Positions 51,677-60,770 of a stretch of DNA of 64,000 bases are shown piece after piece. The notes below the pieces were generated by a model, which saw only the letters and a list, made by a program, of their open reading frames with translations, made no database searches and was not told the DNA's origin. The position numbers were made by a program, and so were the translations under genes. How positions within the stretch are numbered: the first letter of the stretch is position 1; each line of letters opens with the position of its first letter. Source of the stretch: Mucilaginibacter sp. UR6-11 (GTDB lineage Bacteria; Bacteroidota; Bacteroidia; Sphingobacteriales; Sphingobacteriaceae); the NCBI RefSeq assembly GCF_020880695.1, contig NZ_JAJIWO010000003.1:369131-433130 (forward strand), in the 5' to 3' direction.

Positions 51677-52699
51677 CTAGGTTCTTTTCTCTACTTTATC
51701 ATAAAATCCACCAAAAGAATTCATTTTAACGCCATCCTCCTTAAAAAACTCGCCGGGGAAACCGAGGTCTATTGCTGATACTTCATCCAGTTTTTGTATA
51801 TGCTCTTTAGTCAGGACAACCTCAATAGTTTTTAGATTTTCTTCCAGCTGGTTAACTTTGGTTGCACCTACAATCGGGATTGACGAAAAGCCCCGGCTCA
51901 TTACCCATTGTAACGCAACATGACTTGCTGATACGCCCAATTCGCCGGCAATGGCTACCACGGCCTTAGTGATATTAACGCTGCGATCGTCCAGTCGTCT
52001 GCTTTCGGGTTTTATCCGGCCCTGTTCGCCACGCAAATATTTGCCGCTAAGCACGCCGCCGCCCAAAGGCGCCCAGGGTGTAACCGTCATGCCAAAATGT
52101 TTGGCCATCGGTATTAGTTCGCGCTCTGGTGTGCGTTGTATCAGGCTGTATTCAACCTGCAGGGCTATCAGCTGGCTCCAGCCCATTAATTCAGCCAGGG
52201 TATTACCTTTGGCTATAACCCACGCCGGCGTGTCGCTGATAGCGGCATAGTTTACTTTCCCCTGGCGGATCAGATCATCCAGTCCGCGCATTACTTCATC
52301 AATAGGCGTAATATCATCCCATATATGCAGGTACAACATGTCAATAAAATCGGTTTTTAAACGGCGCAGGCTTTCCTCAACACTGCGCATCATGTTTTTA
52401 CGGTTATTACCTGATGCATTGGGATTGGTCAGGTTATCTTTTAAGGAATACTTGGTAGCCAGTACAAAATAATCGCGATCGTGGTTGCTGATATATTCGC
52501 CTATTATCTTCTCGCTGGTACCTAGCTTGTATACATTGGCCGTATCTAAAAAGTTGCCGCCGGCATTGGTAAAGGAATCCATAATTGCAAAGCTGGTTGC
52601 CGCATCCGCTCCCCAGCCGGCCTCGGTGCCAAAGCCCATGGTGCCCAGGCATAACTCTGATACTTTAAGACCTGATCGGCCCAATAATTTATAGTTCAT
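51677..52699 (-). CDS. Aldo/keto reductase
   Basis: The 340-residue TIM-barrel protein should reduce aldehydes or ketones with NADPH. The catalytic tetrad is visible: Asp in FLDTANVY, the Tyr of the same motif, Lys in LATKYSL and His in LYLHIWD. SLIQRTPERELIPMAKHFGM and PIVGATKVNQLEENL are typical of the AKR group of voltage-gated-channel beta-like and YajO-type enzymes. Substrate unknown. It is divergent from a small unknown gene, with two palindromes in the 92-base space between them. Confidence 0.87.
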   Translation of the reverse strand: MNYKLLGRSGLKVSELCLGTMGFGTEAGWGADAATSFAIMDSFTNAGGNFLDTANVYKLGTSEKIIGEYISNHDRDYFVLATKYSLKDNLTNPNASGNNRKNMMRSVEESLRRLKTDFIDMLYLHIWDDITPIDEVMRGLDDLIRQGKVNYAAISDTPAWVIAKGNTLAELMGWSQLIALQVEYSLIQRTPERELIPMAKHFGMTVTPWAPLGGGVLSGKYLRGEQGRIKPESRRLDDRSVNITKAVVAIAGELGVSASHVALQWVMSRGFSSIPIVGATKVNQLEENLKTIEVVLTKEHIQKLDEVSAIDLGFPGEFFKEDGVKMNSFGGFYDKVEKRT

Positions 52700-52723
52700 G
52701 ACATTGATATTTTAAAACCGCTG

Positions 52724-52744
52724 CATTTCATTTGCTATGAAATG
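52724..52744. promoter_or_regulatory. Perfect 8-5-8 palindrome between divergent genes
   Basis: CATTTCAT, five bases, ATGAAATG (52724-52744) is a perfect inverted repeat 24 bases before the aldo/keto reductase start. A second, shorter dyad TACAAT-TCG-ATTGTA lies at 52769-52783 next to the divergent gene. Both suit transcription-factor binding, but no regulator gene is near. Confidence 0.35.
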
Positions 52745-52791
52745 ATAAAGTGGGAAATTAAACAATTATACAATTCGATTGTAATTTATAT

Positions 52792-53121
52792 ATGAAAGTG
52801 ATAACCCTACATACCAACATTAATCCGGATGAATTACTGGCGCATTTGCAGCAAAAGTTAAACCCCTTGTTTAAAGAACAAAGGCAGGAAGACATTAGTT
52901 TTAAAATTGAGAAAGTTGGCGATGCGGTAGAGATCTCACAACCCGAGCTTTATGACGGGGTTCTTTTCAGCCTGGTTATCAAAGGGGGTGAGCTGTGGAT
53001 AACCCGTAATGAACATTATGTAGATGATGTAAACTCGCTTACCATCGAGTCTATCTTAAACAGTTTGTTTGAAGATTTGACAGACGATAGCAGAGGGGTT
53101 GATCTGGTTACAGAGGGATAA
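52792..53121 (+). CDS. Conserved-looking protein of unknown function
   Basis: The 109-residue protein is acidic and soluble, with alternating predicted helices and strands (LLAHLQQKLNPLFKEQ, then ISFKIEKVGDAVEIS and VLFSLVIKGGELWITRNEHYVDDV). It has no signal peptide, membrane helix or catalytic motif that I can identify. Good codon use and a promoter-like TAATTTAT just upstream support a real gene. It is divergent from the aldo/keto reductase and convergent with the desaturase gene. I do not recognise the family. Confidence 0.6.
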   Translation: MKVITLHTNINPDELLAHLQQKLNPLFKEQRQEDISFKIEKVGDAVEISQPELYDGVLFSLVIKGGELWITRNEHYVDDVNSLTIESILNSLFEDLTDDSRGVDLVTEG

Positions 53122-53180
53122 CTTTGACTAAACCGCCACTAAATTACACCCCCTCTCCCTTTTAAGGAAAGGGGTAAAGG

Positions 53181-54161
53181 TTACTCCTTTATCCAGCTAA
53201 ATTTATAATCAAGCGTTGGGTTCTTCATTCTTTCGGCAACGCGCAGCAACCGGTTTGGTAATGCCACTATGTAATCACGGGCCTTCTCGCCTGATTCGCT
53301 TAAGTCACCAATACTTTCAATATGCCAATCGGTAATTAGTTCTTTTAATATATCCACATAATCAACCGCAGTATAAATACCTAATCGTTGTGCAGCATCC
53401 GTAAAATGCCCAAAAGTCTGACCGATCTTTAAACCAACCTCGCGTAAAAAATGAGCAGGCATCACAATCTTTTTGCGCATCATATCTTCAAATGCCAGCA
53501 TCGCCTCATTCGGGTCTACCTCAAAAATCTTTTCTATAAAATATTTGTAGGCCTTGGCATGGCGCATCTCATCAGATGCGATAACACCGCACATTTTTGA
53601 CAACAGGTTATCGCCGTCTTTTTTTGCCTGTGATGCAACCCTGCGGTGCGATACGTTGGTTGCCAGTTCCTGAAAAGAAGTATAGATAAAATTACGGTAA
53701 GGGTCATGACCGGTACCGATATCAAATCCGTCGGCAATTAAATATTGGGTTGATACTTCCATGGCACGCATATCCACCCGGCCGGATAAGTACAGGTATT
53801 TGTTAAGCAGATCACCATGGCGGTTTTCCTCGGCGGTCCATTGCCTGGTCCACTTCATCCAGCCACCTTCTTCGTTTCTGGATACGCCCTCAACCATAGT
53901 CAGCCAGGATTCATAAGTAGGCAGGGCCTCTTCCGTAATCGTGTCGCCAATTAAAACAGCCATCAGGTCGTACGATAAGCCTTTGGCGGTGTCGCGCATG
54001 TCTTTAACTTCACTAAAAAAATTATCTTTCGTAGAATCCGGTAAAAAATCAGATGGCTGCCAGATCGTGTCAATGGGCTTCAAGTATTCCTGCATCTTTT
54101 CGAGCATGAATTTCTCGATGTGCGCCATCACTTCTTTCCGTTTTTCTTCAAAAAATATCAT
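53181..54161 (-). CDS. Acyl-ACP desaturase (soluble diiron, FA_desaturase_2)
   Basis: This soluble ferritin-like enzyme introduces a double bond into acyl-ACP. The 326-residue protein carries both diiron half-sites in the expected order: Glu plus EENRHG (WTAEENRHGDLL) and Glu plus DEMRHA (IASDEMRHAKAY), with the intervening TSFQELATNVSHRR. The length is close to plant and mycobacterial members. The ATG at 54161 is preferred to an upstream TTG. The window thus encodes two unrelated desaturases, this one and the membrane enzyme at 26772. Confidence 0.9.
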   Translation of the reverse strand: MIFFEEKRKEVMAHIEKFMLEKMQEYLKPIDTIWQPSDFLPDSTKDNFFSEVKDMRDTAKGLSYDLMAVLIGDTITEEALPTYESWLTMVEGVSRNEEGGWMKWTRQWTAEENRHGDLLNKYLYLSGRVDMRAMEVSTQYLIADGFDIGTGHDPYRNFIYTSFQELATNVSHRRVASQAKKDGDNLLSKMCGVIASDEMRHAKAYKYFIEKIFEVDPNEAMLAFEDMMRKKIVMPAHFLREVGLKIGQTFGHFTDAAQRLGIYTAVDYVDILKELITDWHIESIGDLSESGEKARDYIVALPNRLLRVAERMKNPTLDYKFSWIKE

Positions 54162-54210
54162 AGTAAACAATTAATTTACAAAGGTAATGATTTAAACATT
54201 CAATAAAACA

Positions 54211-55356
54211 TCATTTTTTTTTGTCGTCATAACCTATAGCATCTTTCATGCAATCGGGCAGGGTTTTTAAAGATGGCGGGCCGGTGAAAACAGAAAAAGC
54301 GCTGTTATAATCCCATAGTATCCCGGGTATATTTAATTTTTTCAGGGTGCTGCGCATCGCTTTAATATAACGGCACCGGCTGTCCAGATCAGCATATTTA
54401 TTGTAGGCTCCATATTCTCCGCAAATAAGCGGGACATCATATTTAGCCGCCCATTTTTTAACAATTGATAATTTGTCAGCCAGTGATTGCTCATTTCCGT
54501 CGGTACGGTACTGGTAAAAGTTTGTTTCGCCCCAGGTGCCTTTTGCTTTTGGATTAATTATGGGAAAACTTTCCGCATTATAAGGAAATGTTACCCCGGT
54601 GGTAGCTACCTGGTCGCCCACCCAGGCGGCACCCTGATGTGTAAATAAAAAAGGTTCATAAAAATGCACCGTGTAAATAATATTATCATCGGCCAAAGGC
54701 TCGCTGCGGCTTAATTCATAAATACTGTTAAAGTTTGACGCGCCCACAATCAACGTCCGCTTTTTATCAACTTTTCGTATAGCTGTAACTATATTATAGG
54801 CCGCATCTTTCCACACCCTGGGGTTAATGCGCGCGGGCTCATTATATATTTCAAACAATACATTATCGGGGTTTTCATGTATATATCTCCGGGTGACAGT
54901 GAGCCATGAGTTAATAATTTTAGGCGTTTCTGTCAGATAATTACTGTCATTTAACTGGCCATAATGGTAATCTATTATCAGCTTCAGGCGGTAGAGGCGG
55001 CATAGCCCGACTACTTTATCAATACGCTTAAAAGCGCTGTCTGCCGGTATATTTTTTGATTCGAAAAACGCAAATGCCACTGGTAGCCTCACGCTTTTAA
55101 AACCCAGCCTTTTAATCAATTCAAAATCGGTTGCGGTAACAGCATTATCATTCAATATATCCCTGGCCCAGGTTTGGTCAAGCCACGAAATACTTATGCC
55201 ATTATCTAAACTTTGGGCCCGCTTAAATGCCCGCGAACGCGGCGGCGATGTAATTGGATTGTTTTTTGCTAATGTAGCCTGCGCGAATAGAAACAGGATC
55301 ATCAATGCCCGGCAAACTATTAAGGTTATGGCACCTGGTTTAACTAATTTTTTCAC
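54211..55356 (-). CDS. Secreted GH5 family glucanase (cellulase-like)
   Basis: The 381-residue protein has a signal peptide (1-30) and a GH5 (beta/alpha)8 domain. The acid/base is Glu173 in EIYNEP and the nucleophile Glu314 in ICGEYGAY; TVHFYEP (229-235) supplies the conserved His and Tyr. It should cut beta-1,4-glucan or a related beta-glycan in the periplasm or outside the cell. The start codon is a GTG. It is divergent, by 63 bases, from the kinase and synthase operon that makes an exopolysaccharide; cellulose operons commonly carry such an editing hydrolase (BcsZ), although BcsZ itself is GH8. Confidence 0.87.
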   Translation of the reverse strand: MKKLVKPGAITLIVCRALMILFLFAQATLAKNNPITSPPRSRAFKRAQSLDNGISISWLDQTWARDILNDNAVTATDFELIKRLGFKSVRLPVAFAFFESKNIPADSAFKRIDKVVGLCRLYRLKLIIDYHYGQLNDSNYLTETPKIINSWLTVTRRYIHENPDNVLFEIYNEPARINPRVWKDAAYNIVTAIRKVDKKRTLIVGASNFNSIYELSRSEPLADDNIIYTVHFYEPFLFTHQGAAWVGDQVATTGVTFPYNAESFPIINPKAKGTWGETNFYQYRTDGNEQSLADKLSIVKKWAAKYDVPLICGEYGAYNKYADLDSRCRYIKAMRSTLKKLNIPGILWDYNSAFSVFTGPPSLKTLPDCMKDAIGYDDKKK

Positions 55357-55419
55357 TTATTTAATTATAAGTTTATTTCACTAAATAATTTTAATCTTTA
55401 TATAATTTAAAAACTTATA

Positions 55420-56766
55420 ATGTTTGTTCAAATTACTAAAGACGAATTTTCAAAAGAAATTTTAAAAAAAGCCTGGTACCAGACCAATAATATCATCTGG
55501 ACTATTCTTTTTTTATATCCTTTAACGTTTATTATCGATGTTATTTATAACCCTGGTATTTGGGTACAGTTTTTAATTGTACGCCTTATAACAGACATTT
55601 TAATCTACAGTTTATACACGGTCTTTAAAAGTAAAAATTACAATTACCGTATCTTATTACACCTTACTTTCTTTGCGCTTTCATGCACCTCGGCCATATT
55701 GTGTAATGTGGTTAATATACAGCAATTAAATGTTTACTTCCTGGTTTACTCGGCAATTATCCTTTTTTTCAATATCCAGGTATTTTGGGAGCCGGTAAAT
55801 TCTGTCATTCAATCGCTTATTGCGTTGATATTGCTTACTATATTTTTTAATGCCTTAAACGAGTACAGCGTTGATTTGTTTGTTAGTAACGGCGGGCAGT
55901 TTTTTTTCATTGTTACGGCTATTTCATGCCTTATTCCAAATGCCCGCTATAAGGTTATTGAGCGCGAAGTACGGTCGCAGCTGCTTATCGAAAAATCAAA
56001 CGAGCAACTGAAAAATCAAAACCGTGATATTATCGAAAAAAACACCATTATTGACATGCAGTACGAGCGGCTGCGAAAAATGGATGAGCAAAAAAACGGT
56101 TTCATTAATATAGCCGGCCACGATCTGAAAAATATTATCGGCTCCATCATCATGAGTAATAACATGATTAAAGAGGAAGATTATCGTTTAAGTGCCGACC
56201 AGAAAGAATTTGCAGACTATATTTCAGAATCAGCAGAAAAAATGCAATACATCCTTAACAAGTTGATGGATGTAAAAGAAATAGAATCGCCTGAGATGAA
56301 CTTCAACATGGAAATATTTGATATTAACATTGAAGTGAGGCGCATATTCAGGGGGCTGATGGAAACCGCCCAAATGAAAAACATCCATTTGATTGACGAC
56401 ATTTTAAAACTGCCGTTAAATGTTAAACTGGATAAAGTTTTTGCCGGCCAGATATTTCAGAATCTGTTATCAAACACTATCAAATTCTCACAAACCAATA
56501 ACAACATCCGTATCGTAACCAGTTTACAACGTCAAAAATTTGTTTTTGAAATTATTGACGAGGGAATAGCGATTGGACAGGATGAACTTGACATGATGTT
56601 TAACAAGCTAAAAACATTAAATGAGGCCCATACCAGCAAAGAGAGCCGCCTGGGCCTGGGCCTGTCAATAGCCAAACTAATTACCCAGGAAATGGGTGGC
56701 GAACTGTTTTACCGCAGCGATGACAATGGCAATTACTTTAGAGTAGAATTTTACGTAATCAACTAA
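55420..56766 (+). CDS. Sensor histidine kinase with six-helix membrane sensor
   Basis: The 448-residue protein has about six N-terminal transmembrane helices (25-175) and no periplasmic domain, so it may sense a membrane-borne signal. A coiled coil leads to the HisKA region with His234 in NIAGHDLKN, then an ATPase domain with the N-box QNLLSN (Asn347, Asn351) and the G2 box LGLGLS. The G1 box is degenerate: DEGIA at 379-383, with Ala in place of the second Gly. No response regulator is adjacent. It is ten bases ahead of the BcsB-like gene, so it is cotranscribed with the polysaccharide machinery. Confidence 0.85.
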   Translation: MFVQITKDEFSKEILKKAWYQTNNIIWTILFLYPLTFIIDVIYNPGIWVQFLIVRLITDILIYSLYTVFKSKNYNYRILLHLTFFALSCTSAILCNVVNIQQLNVYFLVYSAIILFFNIQVFWEPVNSVIQSLIALILLTIFFNALNEYSVDLFVSNGGQFFFIVTAISCLIPNARYKVIEREVRSQLLIEKSNEQLKNQNRDIIEKNTIIDMQYERLRKMDEQKNGFINIAGHDLKNIIGSIIMSNNMIKEEDYRLSADQKEFADYISESAEKMQYILNKLMDVKEIESPEMNFNMEIFDINIEVRRIFRGLMETAQMKNIHLIDDILKLPLNVKLDKVFAGQIFQNLLSNTIKFSQTNNNIRIVTSLQRQKFVFEIIDEGIAIGQDELDMMFNKLKTLNEAHTSKESRLGLGLSIAKLITQEMGGELFYRSDDNGNYFRVEFYVIN

Positions 56767-56776
56767 TACTGCACCA

Positions 56777-58858
56777 ATGACCAAATTATTTACCTCACTG
56801 GCCTTTTTCTTTTTATTAAGCACCTCAACTTTTGCGCAAAGGATACTCTCATTTCATGCCATGGGCCATAATGACGATGCTATTGTAGGCATGAGCGGCA
56901 GCAGTGCTTATTATCTGAAAATAGATCCGAGCATTGAGCTGAACGGAAGTAAAGTAGTTTTGTTTGTACAGCCATCGCAGGCTTTAATTAAAAATCTGTC
57001 GTACATCAACGTTATCATCAATGACAGACCGGCTTTTAGCAGCCGGCTTTCGCAGGACTCTGTCATGACGATTACACTTAACTTAAGCCGTGCGGATATG
57101 TCGTCTGATAAATTCCTGAAAATACAGGTTAAAACCTTATGTACGGTGACCGACGAGAAATGCAAGGACCTGGATAACCCGGCTATGTGGATGAAGATAA
57201 AAAGTTATTCATACCTCTCGCTGGTAAAAAGCACAACCAATTTCTTTAACAACGTAAATATTGGCAATTGTTTTGAAACCATGAAAGCCATTGTTTATCC
57301 TAAAAACCCATCATTGCATGATCTGAAAGCGGTAGCCTGGTCATACTCAAGGTTAAAGAAAGCCGATGTTAAAAATATCGCAGTTTACCAGGAAGGGCTA
57401 TTACCCGACAGCATAAAAAACTATATTGTAGTAGGCAATATGTCCAAGCTTACCGCCAACGAGCGGGCATTGATTAAAGTTGTTCCGCAAAAAAACGAAG
57501 GCTTATTTTATTTAAACAAGTCAGTAGTAAGAAGTATTGATACCCTAACCAGGCTGATTAATGTAAAGGGTAAATTACTTACGGTTAAATCATTGGCAGA
57601 AGCTGCTGTTCCATCTGAAGTATTGTTTGTAAGCGGCGGCGATGATGCCGGCTACGAAAAAACCATTACCGCCCTGGGTAACATGAATATTCTTAATTCA
57701 ACTTTTGGCGACTACCTGTTAATAGACAATGCTGAGAATAAGTTCTTTAAAACCATTGACGAAAACCGTTCAAAATTATCATTCAGGCAAATTGGCGGCA
57801 CTACCAACTTCATGTCGGGCATTGGTAATTTAAAAAGCGTTTACAACTTTAAAAACTCCGACTTTAGCTTTACCCCAAAAGAAGTTGAGATACGTGTTAT
57901 AGCTAATTATAGCAGCCTTGCACAGGGCGACCGCGGTTACTTAAACATCTACCTTAACGGCATGCTGATCAGCTCAGAAAAGCTGGATGCATCCGGCAAG
58001 CTGAATACATCGGTAACTATTAACCGTTACCAGCACCATAAATACAACACACTGGAGACCGAGTTTAGATTTTATTCAAGCGGGGGTAACTGTAACACCA
58101 GTTTTAACGGCTTCTTTGCCGAGGTTGATGTTGATAAATCATACCTTGAATCAAAGAACCCATTCATCACCAGCGACCTGAGTTTTTACCAGTACCCTGA
58201 AGCATTTAACTCCGGTACAACCCGCATTGTGGTAAGTAAAAAATATGCGCCTTATGCCGCGGCAGCAATGGGCGAGATCATTTACGAGTTAAACAACAAC
58301 ATCAACGCAAACAACTTCCCAGAGTTTGAATACGCCGACGGCATTGATAAAAACGAGCTGAAGAAAAACAACATCATTGCGTTACTATCACATGATGACC
58401 CCCTGATGGATGATTTCCCGGATGCCCCCATCAAGTTTAACCATAAGTTCCGTTTGTATAATAACGAGAACAACAAGATAGTTTACTCCCTGTCCGACTC
58501 GGTATCAAATGGTTTGGCACAGATCTTTTACGGGCGAAGCAACAACGCGGTATTGGTACTTACTGCTACCGGTAAAAACCTGGCCGATGCCTTTACATCA
58601 GCCTCAAGATCCATTACCGAGCAGTTGTCGACCCTGTCAAGTAACGTAGCTATATCTGATGTTAACATGAACAAGTATTTATTTAACATCAGCAAATCAA
58701 GCGAGAACCTGGAGTATATTGATACCAAAAGCGTGCTTACCCGTTTCTGGGAAAGCTACAACCTGTACATTTTGCTGGGTATGCTGGCATTGATCCTGCT
58801 GTCGTTCCTGTACATACGTGCCAAGGTTCAAAAATCAACAGATATTTTTAGTGAGTAA
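56777..58858 (+). CDS. BcsB-like periplasmic cellulose synthase subunit
   Basis: The 693-residue protein has a signal peptide (1-20, cut at FAQ), a large periplasmic region of alternating beta-sandwich and flavodoxin-like modules, and one C-terminal transmembrane helix (about 666-684, LYILLGMLALILLSFLYI) with a short cytoplasmic tail. This is the BcsB architecture, in which the helix packs on the synthase and the periplasmic part guides the emerging glucan. Jelly-roll-like segments include LKIDPSIELNGSKVVLFVQPS and FTPKEVEIRVIANYSSLAQG. It lies 67 bases before a processive GT2 synthase gene. The match is by architecture and short motifs. Confidence 0.75.
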   Translation: MTKLFTSLAFFFLLSTSTFAQRILSFHAMGHNDDAIVGMSGSSAYYLKIDPSIELNGSKVVLFVQPSQALIKNLSYINVIINDRPAFSSRLSQDSVMTITLNLSRADMSSDKFLKIQVKTLCTVTDEKCKDLDNPAMWMKIKSYSYLSLVKSTTNFFNNVNIGNCFETMKAIVYPKNPSLHDLKAVAWSYSRLKKADVKNIAVYQEGLLPDSIKNYIVVGNMSKLTANERALIKVVPQKNEGLFYLNKSVVRSIDTLTRLINVKGKLLTVKSLAEAAVPSEVLFVSGGDDAGYEKTITALGNMNILNSTFGDYLLIDNAENKFFKTIDENRSKLSFRQIGGTTNFMSGIGNLKSVYNFKNSDFSFTPKEVEIRVIANYSSLAQGDRGYLNIYLNGMLISSEKLDASGKLNTSVTINRYQHHKYNTLETEFRFYSSGGNCNTSFNGFFAEVDVDKSYLESKNPFITSDLSFYQYPEAFNSGTTRIVVSKKYAPYAAAAMGEIIYELNNNINANNFPEFEYADGIDKNELKKNNIIALLSHDDPLMDDFPDAPIKFNHKFRLYNNENNKIVYSLSDSVSNGLAQIFYGRSNNAVLVLTATGKNLADAFTSASRSITEQLSTLSSNVAISDVNMNKYLFNISKSSENLEYIDTKSVLTRFWESYNLYILLGMLALILLSFLYIRAKVQKSTDIFSE

Positions 58859-58925
58859 TTTGGCGCATAACCGGCTTATTACCTCAGTTTTTTAAACTGT
58901 TTAACATTTTATTTAATCTATAATA

Positions 58926-60770
58926 ATGGAGATGTCAATCCCCGAGCTTTTGATCCATGACGGCTTTATAACAGAAGCCGATCAGGATAAGATTGACGAT
59001 TTTTCAAGACGGTCGGGGCTGTCATACATTAAAATATTACTGAACTTTGGTTACCTGAGCCGTAAAAATTATGAACGCTCATTGCTTAACGCGGGCTATG
59101 AATTTAAGCAGATCCGTGACGAAGCTTATGATCTTGACATATTGGCCCAAACCGATTTAAAGTTTGCAGACGCGCATTTGGCCCTGCCTTTACGGGTAGA
59201 GAAGAATAAGATAGTTACGCTGATGGCTAATCCCAGCGACGAGCTTTTTATTGACTATATAAAGTTTACTTATGATATGGAGCCGCAGATAATCCTGGCT
59301 TCAGATCTGGATATTACCTGGCTTAGCCATGTGCTGCTGGGGCAGAAATATGTAAAATCGGCGGTGTTTGACTTACATAACCGCGATCCGGAAAGCTCTG
59401 CGCTTACTACTTTTACTACACCCCAGCTTGTTTTTACCTTTGGGATAATTACAGCAGTAGCTATCGGCCTGATGCTGAGCTTTGTAAACACATCAATCAT
59501 CATCAACGTATTATTAAGTGCGTTCTTCCTGGTATCTATTGTATTTAAGTTATTCCTGGCGCTGGTTGGTTCGCGGTTTGAACTGCACCAGGCCGTAACG
59601 CGCCAGGAGGTTCGCCAGGTTATTGATGACGATCTGCCTGTTTATACCATACACCTGCCGGTATACAAAGAAGATAGGCTGATCAAAAAACTGATCTGGA
59701 ACCTGCAAAGTTTAGATTACCCGCGCGAAAAGCTGGATATTAAATTATTGATTGAAGAAGACGATGACAAAACGCTTACTGCGGTAAGGGACCTGGATTT
59801 CCCGGCTGTATTTGAGGTTATTGTGGTACCGTTCCATATGCCTAAAACAAAGCCGAAGGCCTGCAACTACGGCCTGCATTTTTCGCGGGGGCAATACCTC
59901 ACCATTTATGATGCCGAGGACATACCCGATACCGATCAGCTTAAAAAAGTAGTTACGCTGTTTAATAAGTTGCCCGTTAATTATGTATGTATCCAATGCG
60001 CGTTAAATTACTTTAACCGCGGCGAAAATTTTCTTACCCGTATGTTTACGCTTGAGTATTCCTACTGGTTTGATTATATGTTACCTGGGCTGGATACTTT
60101 TGATATCCCCATCCCCCTGGGCGGAACCAGTAATCACTTTAAATTTGAATTTTTAATGGAGTTGGGCGGATGGGATCCGTTTAACGTAACGGAAGATGCC
60201 GACCTGGGTGTGCGTGCTTATGCAAAAGGTTATAAGGTAGCTATTATCAACTCTACCACTTACGAAGAAGCCAATAATGAAATGTTTAACTGGGTGCGCC
60301 AGCGTTCGCGCTGGATTAAAGGGTATATGCAAACCCACCTGGTACATATGCGCAACCCCGTAAAACTCTGGAAGAAATTAGGCTGGAAGGGGTTCCTGGG
60401 CTTTAACTTTTTTATTGGCGCAACACCCGTTACCTTTTTGGTATACCCGCTATTGCTGGGTATATTTTTATGCTATCTGATATTTGATTTAACCTCTATC
60501 CGCTCAATTTTTCCGGATTGGGTGCTTTTCATGTCTATCATTAACCTGATGGTGGGTAACATATTAATGATCTATGTAAATATGATGGCGGTATTTAAGC
60601 GCCGTTACTATGAGCTTATACTATTTGCCATAGCAAACCCCATTTACTGGTTGCTACACTCGTGGGCTGCCTATAAGGCCCTGTACCAGCTAATTGTTAA
60701 GCCTTTTTATTGGGAAAAAACCGATCATGGCTTAAGTAAAATTAATAACCAACCTGCGCCTGCCGAATGA
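58926..60770 (+). CDS. Processive GT2 synthase with N-terminal MshEN-type domain
   Basis: The 614-residue protein starts with an MshEN/GspE-N-like domain (1-150), followed by two helices (168-214), a GT2 catalytic domain and about four C-terminal helices. Processive-synthase residues are all present: an acidic patch near 277-281, DAED (329-332), TEDAD (422-426) and QxxRW as QRSRW (459-463). MshEN domains bind cyclic di-GMP through RLG triplets, but here they read SIP (4-6) and SYI (33-35), so binding is doubtful. It follows a BcsB-like gene and overlaps the next gene by four bases. The product is probably a beta-glucan or similar chain; linkage is unknown. Confidence 0.82.
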   Translation: MEMSIPELLIHDGFITEADQDKIDDFSRRSGLSYIKILLNFGYLSRKNYERSLLNAGYEFKQIRDEAYDLDILAQTDLKFADAHLALPLRVEKNKIVTLMANPSDELFIDYIKFTYDMEPQIILASDLDITWLSHVLLGQKYVKSAVFDLHNRDPESSALTTFTTPQLVFTFGIITAVAIGLMLSFVNTSIIINVLLSAFFLVSIVFKLFLALVGSRFELHQAVTRQEVRQVIDDDLPVYTIHLPVYKEDRLIKKLIWNLQSLDYPREKLDIKLLIEEDDDKTLTAVRDLDFPAVFEVIVVPFHMPKTKPKACNYGLHFSRGQYLTIYDAEDIPDTDQLKKVVTLFNKLPVNYVCIQCALNYFNRGENFLTRMFTLEYSYWFDYMLPGLDTFDIPIPLGGTSNHFKFEFLMELGGWDPFNVTEDADLGVRAYAKGYKVAIINSTTYEEANNEMFNWVRQRSRWIKGYMQTHLVHMRNPVKLWKKLGWKGFLGFNFFIGATPVTFLVYPLLLGIFLCYLIFDLTSIRSIFPDWVLFMSIINLMVGNILMIYVNMMAVFKRRYYELILFAIANPIYWLLHSWAAYKALYQLIVKPFYWEKTDHGLSKINNQPAPAE

